Assembly (NCBI RefSeq): GCF_014905175.1
Contig: NC_057793.1
Location: 15,470,673 to 15,534,672, forward strand
DNA length: 64,000 nt
Reading direction: 5' to 3'
DNA from: Aphidius gifuensis
Taxonomy: Eukaryota; Arthropoda; Insecta; Hymenoptera; Braconidae
Made by a program: the position numbers and the translations under genes. Under the pieces are notes generated by a model. The model was given only the letters and a program-made list of their open reading frames with translations. It did not search any database and was not told the DNA's origin. Below are positions 13,320 through 23,336 of the stretch, piece after piece. Position 1 is the stretch's first letter. Every line of letters begins with the position of its first letter.

Positions 13320-13965
13320 ACATATTGGCAGGTCGAGAGCGTCTGAATTTTTTTAAAATTATTGTAGGGGGTGCACTTAAGCCTCTATGAAAGAAAAAAA
13401 AAATTGGTAGGTTAGTATAAACTCAGTATCATATGGTATTTCAGTCGCGCCCTTCAGGCGCTCATTTGCCACTGACAATTCATTTTTTAGATAAAAGCAT
13501 AAAGGCGCCCCCTACTATATTAAAAATCCATATTAAACCTTCATTTATTATAAAAAAAAAAAAATAGCAGGTCCCTTCCTTCGAAGATTCAATTTTGAAA
13601 TTTGTATCTCTGAAAACGGCGTTTTTTAACCATTTTATAATTTGTCACCAGTTTTATCTTGGAAAACGTAAAATTTACTTTTTTTTTTTCGCCGTCTACA
13701 ATAAAAAAAATATAGATTGAGACGCTCTTGACCTGCCAATATTTTATATTCGTAAATAGAGGCTCAAGAGTGCCCCCTACAATAATAAATATTTATATTA
13801 AACCTTTATTTATTGTAAAAAAAAAATGGCAGGTCAAGACGGTCTAAATATATTTTTTTATTATTGTAGAGGGCGCTCTTGAGCCTCTATTTATGAATAT
13901 AAAATATTGGCAGGTCAAGAGCGTTTGAATATATTTTTTTATCATTGTAGGGGGCTTCCTCTTCG
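13320..13965. repeat. inner inverted copy of the element A arm repeats
   Basis: Reverse complement of much of 8880-9640, including GCGCCCTTCAGGCGCTCATTTGCC, ATAAAAGCATAAAGGCGCC and the TTTTACGTTTTCC block (complement). It joins the Fanzor 3' remnant at about 13966, where the coding similarity ends. In known Fanzor loci the guide RNA is encoded just beyond the 3' end of the ORF, so this is where a remnant would lie. I cannot identify one. Confidence 0.65.
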
Positions 13966-14316
13966 ATAGGCTTTTTGGATTTCCTCCATAACCAATGAAA
14001 TTTGCCATATCATCAAATGATTTTTTAACTTTGATTTTTTTACCCCATTTAATACGCATTACACGCAATTGACTATAAACTGGTTGTAATTTATCAAAGC
14101 ATAAAACACGAAATTTCATTATATTTTTATAATTGATTGGATCTTTAGTGTTGATATTTTTAAATTTATCTTTTAATAATAAATTTTTAACATACTTATC
14201 TACTTCAGCTGTTATTTTTTTCCTTTTTTCTTGACGTTTAAATTCAGCTGATCTATAACGATGAGTTTTAGATTGATAAGTATAACGTTCTTCAAGTTCT
14301 TTATTACCAAGTTGAT
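13966..14316 (-). pseudogene. Fanzor (TnpB-like) nuclease, C-terminal part, truncated
   Basis: This frame continues the N-terminal part at 17648-18776 across inserted element B. It encodes about 115 residues, with GNKELEERYTYQSKTHRYRS, a basic stretch, and a segment ending VKKSFDDMANFIGYGGNPKS. In Fanzor/TnpB proteins this region follows the RuvC-I motif and leads to the RuvC-II glutamate, the CxxC zinc finger and the RuvC-III aspartate. Here the coding similarity ends at about 13966 against inverted repeat DNA, so the zinc finger and last catalytic residue are missing and the protein cannot be active. Family call by overall pattern; moderate certainty. Confidence 0.65.
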
Positions 14317-14318
14317 TA

Positions 14319-17300
14319 CCCAGGTAGAAAACTTCCGTCGGCCCGACTGTCGGCCGACTGAGTGTCCCGACTTATTAAGTCGGAGGAAAGTCGGGATTTC
14401 AGTCGGGCCGACGTCGGATATTCTGTTGAATTCCGTTAAAGTAAAAAATTTAGAATATCGGTTGCATTTTCCAAAAGAAACTAAATTGTTGATAGATAGA
14501 ATATTTATGTTTGTAATTTGTTTCTAATCATTCTAATCATAAATATTTTTCAATAGATTAAGCATAATTTTTTGTTTTACTCGAATTAACATTAAAATGA
14601 CAGCTTGAGGTTATAGTCGGGATTTTAGACGACATTTATGAGAAAACGGTTCTCATCCAATTACTGTATATCGAAAATACTAAGCCTGCTGTTGTACCGG
14701 CAGGCTAGCGACGAGTAATTTTGAATATGCAACTTTAACAATCATGTTCATGTTTGGATCGGTTTGGATTAAAAACAACAAGTTTAATAAATAAAAAAAT
14801 CGTCTTGAATATTGTATTAGAATATAATTACCGATTGTTTTAACATCTGTATATTGTATTGTTGACTCAGGTATATTACTATTATGATTATTATCATTAT
14901 CATGTAGGAAATAAGGTAGCTAACCATACTGCTTTTCCTTGGACATTTTTTATTTATTTTATAAATAAAATACATGTAAATCTATTTAACAAAAATAGAA
15001 AAGTCCAAGGAAAAGCAGTAGCTAAGGTAAAGATGTGGCTAAGGAATTAATGTTGCCAAAAAATTATGTCTCAAGGAAATAATTCCTTAGTCACATTAAT
15101 TCCTTAGCTACATCTTTTCCTTAGCTACTGCTTTTCCTTGGACATTTTTATTTTCAAAAAATAAATTTACATGTATTTTATTTATAAAATAAATAAAAAA
15201 GGTCAAAGGAAAAGCAGTAGCTAAGGAAAAGATGTGGCTAAGGAATTAATGTTGCCAAAAAATTATGTCTCAAGGAAATAATTCCTTAGTCACATTAATT
15301 CCTTAGCTACATCTTTTCCTTAGCTACTGCTTTTCCTTGGACATTTTTATTTATTTTATAAATAAAATACATGTAAATTTATTTTTTAAAAATAAAAATG
15401 TCCAGGAAAAGTAAAAAAGCTAAGGAAAATGAATTATGATTCAAGGAAATAATTCCTTAGTCACATTAATTCCTTAGCTACATCTTTTCCTTGGCTACTG
15501 CTTTTCCTTGGACATTTTTATTTTCAAAAAATAAATTTACATGTATTTTATTTATAAAATAAATAAAAAAGGTCAAAGGAAAAGCAGTAGCTAAGGAAAA
15601 ATGTGGCTAAGGAATTAATGTTGCCAATTAATGTTTTAAGGTAATTCAAATATTCCTTAGCTACATCTTTTTTCTTAGCCTGCTTTTCCTGGACATTTTA
15701 TTTATAAAAATAAATTTACATATTTTATTTATAAAATAAATAAAAATGTCCAAGGAAAAGCAGTAGCTAAGAAAAAGACTAAATTATTATGTTATAAAAA
15801 TCATGTCTCAAGGAAATAATTCCTTAGTCACATTAATTCCTTAGCTACATCTTTTCCTTAGCTACTGCTTTTCCTTGGACATTTTTATTTATTTTATAAA
15901 TAAAATACATGTAAATTTATTTTTTAAAAATAGAAAGAAAAAATGAAATGATGTGGCTAAGGAATTAATGTTGCCAAAAAATTATGTCTCAAGGAAATAA
16001 TTCCTTAGTCACATTAATTCCTTAGCTACATCTTTTCCTTAGCTACTGCTTTTCCTTGGACATTTTTATTTATTTTATAAATAAAATACATGTAAATTTA
16101 TTTTTTAAAAATAAAAATGTCCAAGGAAAAGCAGTGGCTAAGGAAAAGATGAAGCTAAGGAATTAATGTTGCCAAAAAATTATGTCTCAAGGAAATAATT
16201 CCTTAGTCACATTAATTCCTTAGCTACATCTTTTCCTTGGCTACTGCTTTTCCTTGGACATTTTTATTTTCAAAAAATAAATTTACATGTATTTTATTTA
16301 TAAAATAAATAAAAAAGGTCCAAGGAAAAGCAGTAGCTAAGGAATTAATGTGACTAAGGAATTAATGTTGCCAAAGAATTATGTTTTAAGGAAATAATTC
16401 CTTAGTCACATTAATTCCTTAGCTACATCTTTCTCTTAGCCACTGCTTTTCCTTGGACATTTTTATTTTTAAAAAATAAATTTACATGTATTTTATTTAT
16501 AAAATAAATAAAAATGTCCAAGGAAAAGCAGTAGCTAAGGAAAAGATGTGGCTAAGGAATTAATGTTGCCAAAAAATTATGTCTCAAGGAAATAATTCCT
16601 TAGTCACATTAATTCCTTAGCTACATCTTTTCCTTAGCTACTGCTTTTCCTTGGACATTTTTATTTATTTTATAAATAAAATACATGTAAATTTATTTTT
16701 TAAAAATAAAAATGTCCAAGGAAAAGCAGTGGCTAAGGAAAAGATGAAGCTAAGGAATTAATGTTGCCAAAAAATTATGTCTCAAGGAAATAATTCCTTA
16801 GTCACATTAATTCCTTAGCTACATCTTTTCCTTAGCTACTGCTTTTCCTTGGACATTTTTATTTATTTTATAAATAAAATACATGTGAATTTATTTTTTA
16901 AAAACAAAAATGTCCAAGGAAAAGCAGTGGCTAAGGAATTAATGTGGCTAAGGGATTAATGTTGCCAAAAAATTATGTTTCAAGGAAATAATTCCTGAGT
17001 CACATTAATTCCTTAGCTACATCTTTTTTTCAGCTACTGCTTTTCCTTGGACTTTTCTATTTTTGTTAAATAAATTTACATGTACTTTATTTATTAAATG
17101 AATAAAAATGTTCAAGGAAAAGCAGTATGGTTAGCTACCTTATTTCCTATATGATAATGATAATAATCATAATAGTAATATACCTGAGTCAACAATACAA
17201 TATACAGATGTTAAAACAATCGGTAATTATATTCTAATACAATATTCAAGACGATTTTTTTATTTATTAAACTTGTTGTTTTTAATCCAAACCGATCCAA

Positions 17301-17645
17301 ACATGAAGATGATTGTTAAAGTTGCATATTCAAAATTACTCGTCGCTTGCCTGCCGGTAAAACAGCAGGCGTAGTATTTCTAGATGCTCTGTATAGCAAA
17401 ATGTCTCAAGCTGTCGATAAAATTCAGTAAAATTCGGTATGCTTATTTGAAAAATATTCATGATTAGAATGATTAAAACAAATTACAAACATAAATAGTC
17501 TCTATCAACAATTTAGTTTCTTTTGTAAAATAAATTGATATTTTTTTAAGGGAATTTAACAGAATATCCGACGTCAGCCCGACTGAAATCCCGACTTTCC
17601 TCCGACTTTATTAAGTCGGACGCGACACATATTTTTCTACCTGGG
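14319..17645. mobile_element. DNA element B: 3.3 kb, inserted in the Fanzor gene
   Basis: Termini are CCCAGGTAGAAAAC (left) and the complement of CCCAGGTAGAAAAA (right), with TA on both sides (14317-14318 and 17646-17647). Subterminal sequence reiterates a palindromic word around GTCGGGCCGAC, CCCGACTT and AAGTCGGAGG, at 14335-14415 and inverted at 17565-17625. Inner flanks (14640-14920 and 17145-17400) are also inverted copies, with a GC hairpin of the GCCTGCTGTTxTACCGGCAGGC type. The core is a palindromic satellite. Removing it with one TA restores an uninterrupted coding frame through the host gene. No transposase. Confidence 0.85.
14925..17135. repeat. palindromic satellite, about 12 units of about 195 bases
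   Basis: TTTTCCTTGGACATTTTTA recurs at roughly 14935, 15130, 15335, 15500, 15680, 15865, 16045, 16250, 16445, 16645, 16845 and 17040. Each unit is itself nearly palindromic: CTTAGCTACTGCTTTTCCTTGG faces its complement around an AT core containing TACATGTA. A second palindrome is built on GGAATTAATGTTGCC and AATTCCTTAGTCACATTAA. The ORFs and hairpins found here follow from the repeat. It is not a CRISPR array: there are no unique spacers. Confidence 0.9.
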
Positions 17646-17647
17646 TA

Positions 17648-18776
17648 ATTGAATTTAATATTACACCACCAAATAATAATCTTAAACTAATATCACCAAA
17701 AAATAAACGATTATAATTATCAATATTTTTATCAATTGATATTGGATTGTTTGTCAATTTTTTTTTACGTTTACAAAATAATGATACACTTACACCATCA
17801 GTTGTCATTGACAAGTTGAAATCACGATTTAATCTGCTATCATTTTTAATTGTAAAGTATTGTTTCCACAATGATTCATCAGTTCTGCTTTTTATCGTTT
17901 TTTGTGTTATTTTTTGTTCTGTTTTTTTACCTGCTTGTTTCTCTTATTCTTTTATTGTTTCTTTCTCAAGTGTCAATGCAAATTGTCGTAGTGCTGTTGT
18001 TGAATATATGACATGTCTCAAACCAGATTTTAAAACAGGAATTAAAACAAAACTTTTCATTTGTTTTTGTAATTCCAGATAAAATTTTAAAAATTTCAAC
18101 CAATTTTGTTGAAATTTTGAAAATTTTAAGTTTTTAAATTCATCACGTTTAAATATTTCAACATCTGGTAATATATCTTTTGTAAACAAATTTTTTAACA
18201 CTTTATAGATTGATATTTCTTTTCTTTTTTCATTGAAAAATTGTGTTTTCTGGTTTTTCAATAATTTTCTTAATCTTTTCGATGAGTCAAAAGATTATTT
18301 TTAAAATTAGTAAAAAATGTTACACATTGACCTTCTACAAGACTACTTGAATTACTGGTGTTGTATGTAGGTCCCAATCGTATATTTTGTGGTCTTTCTT
18401 TTTTATATTCATCAAATAATTTATTTAATTCTTTAAATTTTTCAGAGTCTTTAGTTGCTTTAAATGGTTTCCAATCACTACGAAGTATATGAAAAACAAT
18501 ATCTAAATGATTAAATTTATCCTTCGATGATATCCAATTAATGAACCATGAATTTGGATGATTAATTGCAAATTCAAAAAATATTGATGATTCTTTTGCC
18601 CATTCTGCTATTATACGTACATCATTAATGATTTTATTATAAATTTTTAATTTATTATCATTATCATTTGTTTGACTATCAATACCACAAAATTTTTTCA
18701 ATGAAAATTGAACTGTATATTCTTCAAGATTTTCTTGACCTATAGATTGAAAGTTTTTTGCACGAGCTGACATATT
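17648..18776 (-). pseudogene. Fanzor (TnpB-like) nuclease, N-terminal and central part, broken
   Basis: Reading the - strand, a frame from 18773 (MSARAKNFQSIGQ) runs for 167 residues to a one-base frameshift at about 18280. It resumes with TQFFNEKRKEISIYKVLKNL, then MKSFVLIPVLKSGLRHVIY, meets a stop near 17942, and continues as SLWKQYFTIK, MTTDGVSVSLF and FFGDISLRLLFGG. The order of a region around VTFFTNFKNN, then a KSFVLIP block, then TDGxSVS and a xDxxLRLLFGG motif (the likely RuvC-I position) matches eukaryotic Fanzor proteins as I know them. Fanzors are RNA-guided nucleases carried by diverse DNA transposons; this one lies inside element A. Degraded: one frameshift, at least one stop, insertion of B, lost C-terminus. 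Confidence 0.7.
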
Positions 18777-19097
18777 TGTTCTGTATGATGAAACACATGA
18801 AGATGATAATGATGGTGATCTTGAACGTATTGTTGAAGTTACTGGACGTTCAAATGTTTGTGTTTTGGTTGTTGTTGTGGTAATTGTGGTGATGTTGGTG
18901 TATTATTTTCCAAAGCTTCAAGATTTTTTTGTTTTTTTTCCATTAATTTTTAATCAAAAGATTCTGGTGAAGATGCCTCTGATACCCATGAAGGAATTGA
19001 TAGCTGACTAAGTTGTACCGTATCTGGTGCATCTTCAAGATAATACTCCATATTATTATCATTATTTGTATTATCATCAACGTTATCAACAAGAACT
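18777..19097 (-). pseudogene. possible N-terminal low-complexity extension of the Fanzor gene
   Basis: Upstream of the Fanzor ATG the - strand encodes acidic and Gln/Pro-rich peptide in short frames broken by stops (for example NNTPTSPQLPQQQPKH). Coding-like sequence begins right where the inverted arm of element A ends (19098). Fanzors often have long, poorly conserved N-termini, so this may be former coding sequence or 5' leader. Confidence 0.35.
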
Positions 19098-19353
19098 TTT
19101 ATAAAAGAAAAAAAAATTGGCAGGTCAATATAAACTCAGTATTACATGGTGATTTAGTCGTGCCCTTCAGGCGCTCATCTTGCACATTCAATTTGTTTCT
19201 TATTTCAGCGAAAGAAAAAGAAAAAAACATTTAAATACAAAAATAAAAAATTAACTTAATTATTAAAATTAATCTTATTTATTGTAAAAAAAAATGGCAG
19301 GTCAAAAGCGTTTTAATATATCATTTTTTTATTGTAGGGGCCACTCTTAAGCC

Positions 19354-19354
<1 letters not shown>

Positions 19355-19433
<79 letters not shown>

Positions 19434-19465
19434 TAATAATAATAATAATAATAATTTATTAATAA
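19355..19465 (+). repeat. (AAT)n microsatellite in the right arm of element A
   Basis: An AAT array in the right arm, matching the shorter AT trinucleotide stretch at 8690-8790 in the left arm. Confidence 0.9.
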
Positions 19466-20144
19466 TATAATAATTTATTAATAATATAATAATATTATCA
19501 TTATTATTATTATTAATCTTATTGATATTATCATCATTATAAATTTAATAATTTTCTATGCATTTTATTTTCTAGCTCGATTTAACCTCGTTTCTACGTC
19601 GAATAACGTTACTTTCCGACGTCAAAACAAGCTCGAATCGAGGTTGAATCGGGTTAGAAATTAAAATACATAAAAACTTTATAACCTCATCATTATTATG
19701 ATTTTTATTTTCATTTTCTTGTATAATATAACTAATAATATTGATTTTCTAGTATAATATCCATTATTTAAGTCTTTTTGGGTGATTTTTATTTTCTACC
19801 TCGTTTTAACCTCGTTTCGACGTCGAAACGTGTAACATTTCTACATAGAATCGAGCTTGATGCCGACATCGATTCGAGCGTCAAGCTCGGAAAATACACT
19901 CGTTTCGACGTCGAAACAAGGTTGGATTTCTACCTGGGAGTAATATCTCCGTGTAGATGGTTTTTTGATTATGGTTCAGTAGATTAAGTACTGCTATTGA
20001 TGCTGTTCTTTATCTCGTGTGAGACAGTTACTGAACTCTTGCACAAGTTTCACCTTTCTCTCCGCAAAATTATTGACACCTTTCATATTTTGAAATATGT
20101 TCGATCATTCGTTGTAATTCGCATCTTGCTCCCAGTCATTAGCG

Positions 20145-20640
20145 TTTTTCAACAAAAAAAATTTATTCAGACGGATTTTGTTTTTTTTTTCATCATTATT
20201 CAGATTTATTTTTTAATTACGATCTGCAAAATTATTGTATTATATGAATTGTATTTATAGCCAATGACAAACAGAAAGATCTCTTGAAAACCTATAAAAT
20301 AAGCTCTATTTAAAAATTTCAAGTCGAAAAACGAGTGAGTTATTCATCTTAATAGTAAAACCAAAGTCGAAAGAACTTCATTTTTATGGATTTCATCGTA
20401 TATTTTTTTTTTTTTTTTCGGTGAATTTTTACTTAATCTCAACTTAATCTTATGTAATTTCTTATAATCTTTTAGAAAAGTATATTTACAACCTCGTAGC
20501 TATAAAATTCGACAAGTCAATGAGATTTGATTGGACATGATCTTATTTTCCTATGTTATTCAAATGGGAAAACTAAATGTGAGAATATCAAGTTCTAGAA
20601 AATTTTTTACGAACTTAAATTTTTCTTGATAGAGTTTTTA
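20145..20640 (-). repeat. right arm of the outer foldback
   Basis: Reverse complement of 7250-7690 with moderate divergence; see that entry. Short frames here have no recognisable homology. Confidence 0.75.
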
Positions 20641-21300
20641 ATTTAATTTTATTTATTTATTCAATTTTATTTAAATTTATTTTGTCTAGATTTATTTTTT
20701 TTCAATTCATTTTTTCGCGATTAATTTTGTCCCGATTTATCTTGTTGCGATTTATTTTTCCGCGATTTATTTGGGCAGATTTATTATGTCGGATATATTA
20801 TGTCAAATTTATTATGTCATGTAATTTATATAGAAGGTTACTAAAACAAACTAATATACATATGATTAGAGCAAGTAACTTGCCGTACATGGGAAAGTGG
20901 TATTGTTTAAAAATTTCAAATTTAAAAGATTATTTGAATTAAAATTGAATGCAATTGATGTGTTCATGTATGTATATCGATATTAGTCGATACTAGAAAG
21001 TATGAAATTCTTTTTAATATGTAGAGGTTATATAGTCAAACAAGATGCAATTTTAATATATATTCTTTTTAGAATATAAAAAAGTATTGAGAAGAAAAAA
21101 ACCTGCATAATATCTGTACAATATTTAAGGATATCAAGAGACTCGGTAGAGTCTCACCTCAATTTTTTAAAAACGCGAGTGAGCTCACAGGGTATAGGTA
21201 TTTTAAGTCAGTGGTTCGTGACATCATTTTTAATTGGTTTAATATCTTTTTAATTATTTGTTTTGAAAAAATTGATATTATTAGAATTATTGTTATTTAT
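20641..21300. other. gene-free AT-rich stretch left of the provirus
   Basis: Contains a degenerate direct repeat of ATTTATTTTxxCGCGATTTAT type (20690-20830) that produces a spurious ORF. Nothing else supported. Confidence 0.4.
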
Positions 21301-21355
21301 AAGTAGTTATATAGGGCTGGTTTAAGGCCATGGTGAGGGGGTGAAGCTTGGTCAA

Positions 21356-21380
21356 GGGGGCAGGGGTCGGGGATCGGGGG
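21356..21380 (+). promoter_or_regulatory. canonical G-quadruplex tract
   Basis: Four runs of 4-5 G separated by loops of two, two and three bases (G5-CA-G4-TC-G4-ATC-G5), with further G5 runs at 21337-21341 and 21395-21399. In a window this AT-rich the tract is exceptional. It lies about 400 bases upstream of the TATA box at 21772. Folding is inferred from the pattern; any role is unknown. Confidence 0.8.
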
Positions 21381-21409
21381 CTACGTCAGGAGCAGGGGGT
21401 AAAAATCTT

Positions 21410-21738
21410 GAAGTTTCTAGAACTTCCAAAATGACGTCATCGACCATTCTAGAAAGTTCTTCAATGTTTATTTATTTATAACGTCATATTTCTTATAATA
21501 ACTGGAAATGATAAGAAAGATTCCAGGAAATATTTTTTTATTGAAAGTATGGGATTATTAAATTGTGATGTCATTGAATATTTTGTTTCATGCAAGTATC
21601 GGTTTATTAATATAACGTCATATATCAAAATCTAACGTCATTTATTAACGTACAAAATAATTTATTTACAACCAGGAATATTTATAAGAAAATTCCAGAA
21701 TGTTTTATGTCGGATATTTTTGAATAAAATTCTAGAAT
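21410..21738 (+). promoter_or_regulatory. cluster of heat-shock-element-like and CRE-like motifs
   Basis: TTCTAGAA occurs at 21415-21422, 21447-21454 and 21731-21738. The first two lie in GAA-xx-TTC-xx-GAA and TTC-xx-GAA-xx-TTC contexts, which fit the heat-shock factor consensus. A full CRE-type TGACGTCA lies at 21432-21439, and ACGTCA recurs near 21481, 21616 and 21635. The cluster precedes a TATA box and the first provirus gene. Motifs are seen directly; regulation by HSF or bZIP factors is inference. Confidence 0.5.
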
Positions 21739-21771
21739 AGTCTCGATTACTTACTTTGGTGGGGTGAGTCC

Positions 21772-21778
21772 TATAAAA
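21772..21778 (+). promoter_or_regulatory. TATA box of the first + strand provirus gene
   Basis: TATAAAA, about 110 bases upstream of the ATG at 21885. It sits after GGGGTGAGTCC, with a pyrimidine-rich TTTTTTCATCTC about 20 bases downstream that could hold an initiator. Adintovirus and Polinton genes commonly use TATA promoters. Confidence 0.55.
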
Positions 21779-21884
21779 ATGCAAGTTTTTTCATCTCAAA
21801 AATAAGTCTTACGACACTCATCGTGCTTGTAACATTTAAGAAAACTCAGTGATCAACCGCTTGTGTTTATACCATTTTATCAAA

Positions 21885-22305
21885 ATGGCAATGATCGTTG
21901 GCCTTCAAGGATTTCAATTACCTGATTAGTTGCTTCTGAAAGAAATCGCAAGCATAAGTTTGCATGATAAACAAATTAATCATATACTCTTCAAACCACC
22001 TGGATCATGGAAAGATAGACCACATAAATATCAATTGATAAACAATTGGTTGACAAGAAATTGGCATGGTCTGAAGTCAAAAAAATGACTGAAATTTTAA
22101 AACCGGCTGAGTTTTTATGTGTCAAAGGATTGGAAAAGAAAAAGTGGTTAGAAAATATTGATTATTTAAAATCAGTGAGTGATCTTCATGATTACGGTTG
22201 TCTGGCTTTGAAGAAAATAGAGATACCTTTTTATGAAAATCAGAAATGTAGATATAAAAAGATTGAACATATAAACTGTGCTGTAAAAAACGTTTTGAAT
22301 TTGTA
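21885..22305 (+). pseudogene. conserved provirus-associated protein of unknown function, broken
   Basis: The ATG at 21885 opens MAMIVGLQGFQLPD, then an in-frame stop, then more coding (HILFKPPGSWKDRPHKY, NNWLTRNWHGL). A frameshift leads into the frame at 22046, which contains CVKGLEKKKWLENI, DYGCLALKKI and, at the end, HINCAVKNVLNL. The pattern (LQGFxLP, FKPP, HGL, VKGxEKxxWL, then Cys/His near the C-terminus) belongs to a family I know from arthropod Polinton-like and other mobile DNA. A nuclease-like fold is possible but not shown. It is the leftmost gene of the provirus, behind the TATA box at 21772. Confidence 0.6.
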
Positions 22306-22532
22306 ACACTGGTACATATCGATGTAAGTATATTTTATAAACCTAAAATATCCTTGAATTAAAATTTTTCATCTGTTTTCAAAATTTGATGTTTTTTTTT
22401 AGGTTATTGGAAGTACATTGCTGGGGTGAATCTACAATTTTTTCACGATTTTTTTCATCAAATGCATCATACATTGATAAATTCAGTGAAATAAAGAGTT
22501 TTCATGAAGATTTACGTTGCTTTTGAGAAAGT

Positions 22533-22805
22533 ATGGAACTTCTGAAAAAAGATTTTAGTGTTGAAAAACATGAAAAAGTGTTTTTATATAACAATAATCA
22601 AGCACCTTTGATTTTTTTGTCTACACAACGACCATGGGTCACAGATCTTCATCAACTCGTCGAAAAATATTTCAATAAATCACCTCATACTGACTTTGAA
22701 CAACTCATAAGCGAGTTATTCAAGCTCTGGGATAAAACTGAAAAATTAGAACATCGTATTCAAAGGAAAAAAGAGATGAATATAGAAGATGAAATGAAGG
22801 AATAA
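22533..22805 (+). CDS. hypothetical small protein, 90 aa
   Basis: An open frame with a charged C-terminal half predicted to be helical (KTEKLEHRIQRKKEMNIEDE). It follows the gene at 21885-22305 on the same strand, and an AATAAA-type signal lies near 22830. Not recognised. It could be the 3' exon or frameshifted tail of the preceding gene, because a GTAAGT donor lies at 22323 and a TTTTTTTAG acceptor at 22394-22402. Not a convincing integrase. Confidence 0.35.
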   Translation: MELLKKDFSVEKHEKVFLYNNNQAPLIFLSTQRPWVTDLHQLVEKYFNKSPHTDFEQLISELFKLWDKTEKLEHRIQRKKEMNIEDEMKE

Positions 22806-22967
22806 TTTTTTTGTAACAAAAAAAGGAAAAAAATAAATATATCTTTTTTCAGTTTATTTTTATTGTAAATTTTTTTTTTTTCACTCCTATTCTTGTTTGG
22901 TAGAGGTTAAATAAAAACAGTGTTGCGTACCAAGCTAGTGTTCGTAAAAAAAATTTATTTTATATTG

Positions 22968-23282
22968 TTAAAAAATTTTCTCACATTTTTTAATCAATAT
23001 TGGATTGATAATTTTACTCAATCGTTGAATTCTCAAGTTAAAACGTTTATGATCACGAGCAAGCTGGTCCCATTCTCCACGTCGTGCAGCTTTGTATGCA
23101 TACAACCATGTATACATCATATGAATTTGAGGTGTTGAATTGAAAAAATTTTGATTCTTTATTATCCTTGAGTCTTTCATATTTGTTATTTTCATATTGA
23201 TTGGGCTTCTTTTTCTCTCCCCAATCATAAGATTTTGGTTCATTATAAACATATACCTATATTCTTTTTTTCCATTCAACAA
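22968..23282 (-). CDS. hypothetical protein, 104 aa, next to the capsid gene
   Basis: A basic protein with NSTPQIHMMYTWLYAYKAA and RRGEWDQLARDHKRFNLRIQ. It lies just downstream of the hexon-like gene on the same strand and points away from the + strand genes. I do not recognise it. Its position suggests a small provirus gene, but there is no motif to confirm a role. Confidence 0.4.
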   Translation of the reverse strand: MLNGKKEYRYMFIMNQNLMIGERKRSPINMKITNMKDSRIIKNQNFFNSTPQIHMMYTWLYAYKAARRGEWDQLARDHKRFNLRIQRLSKIINPILIKKCEKIF

Positions 23283-23336
23283 ACAAGTTTTATCTGATTT
23301 CTCCTTAGGAGATTTATTTTTGCTTTTCTCTCCTAT

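Noticed and set aside
14925..17135. CRISPR-like regular array
   Set aside because: Units are palindromic and contiguous with no unique spacers, in a eukaryotic transposon.
22533..22805. Integrase of the provirus
   Set aside because: No HHCC zinc finger and no DDE residues; the composition suits a helical small protein.
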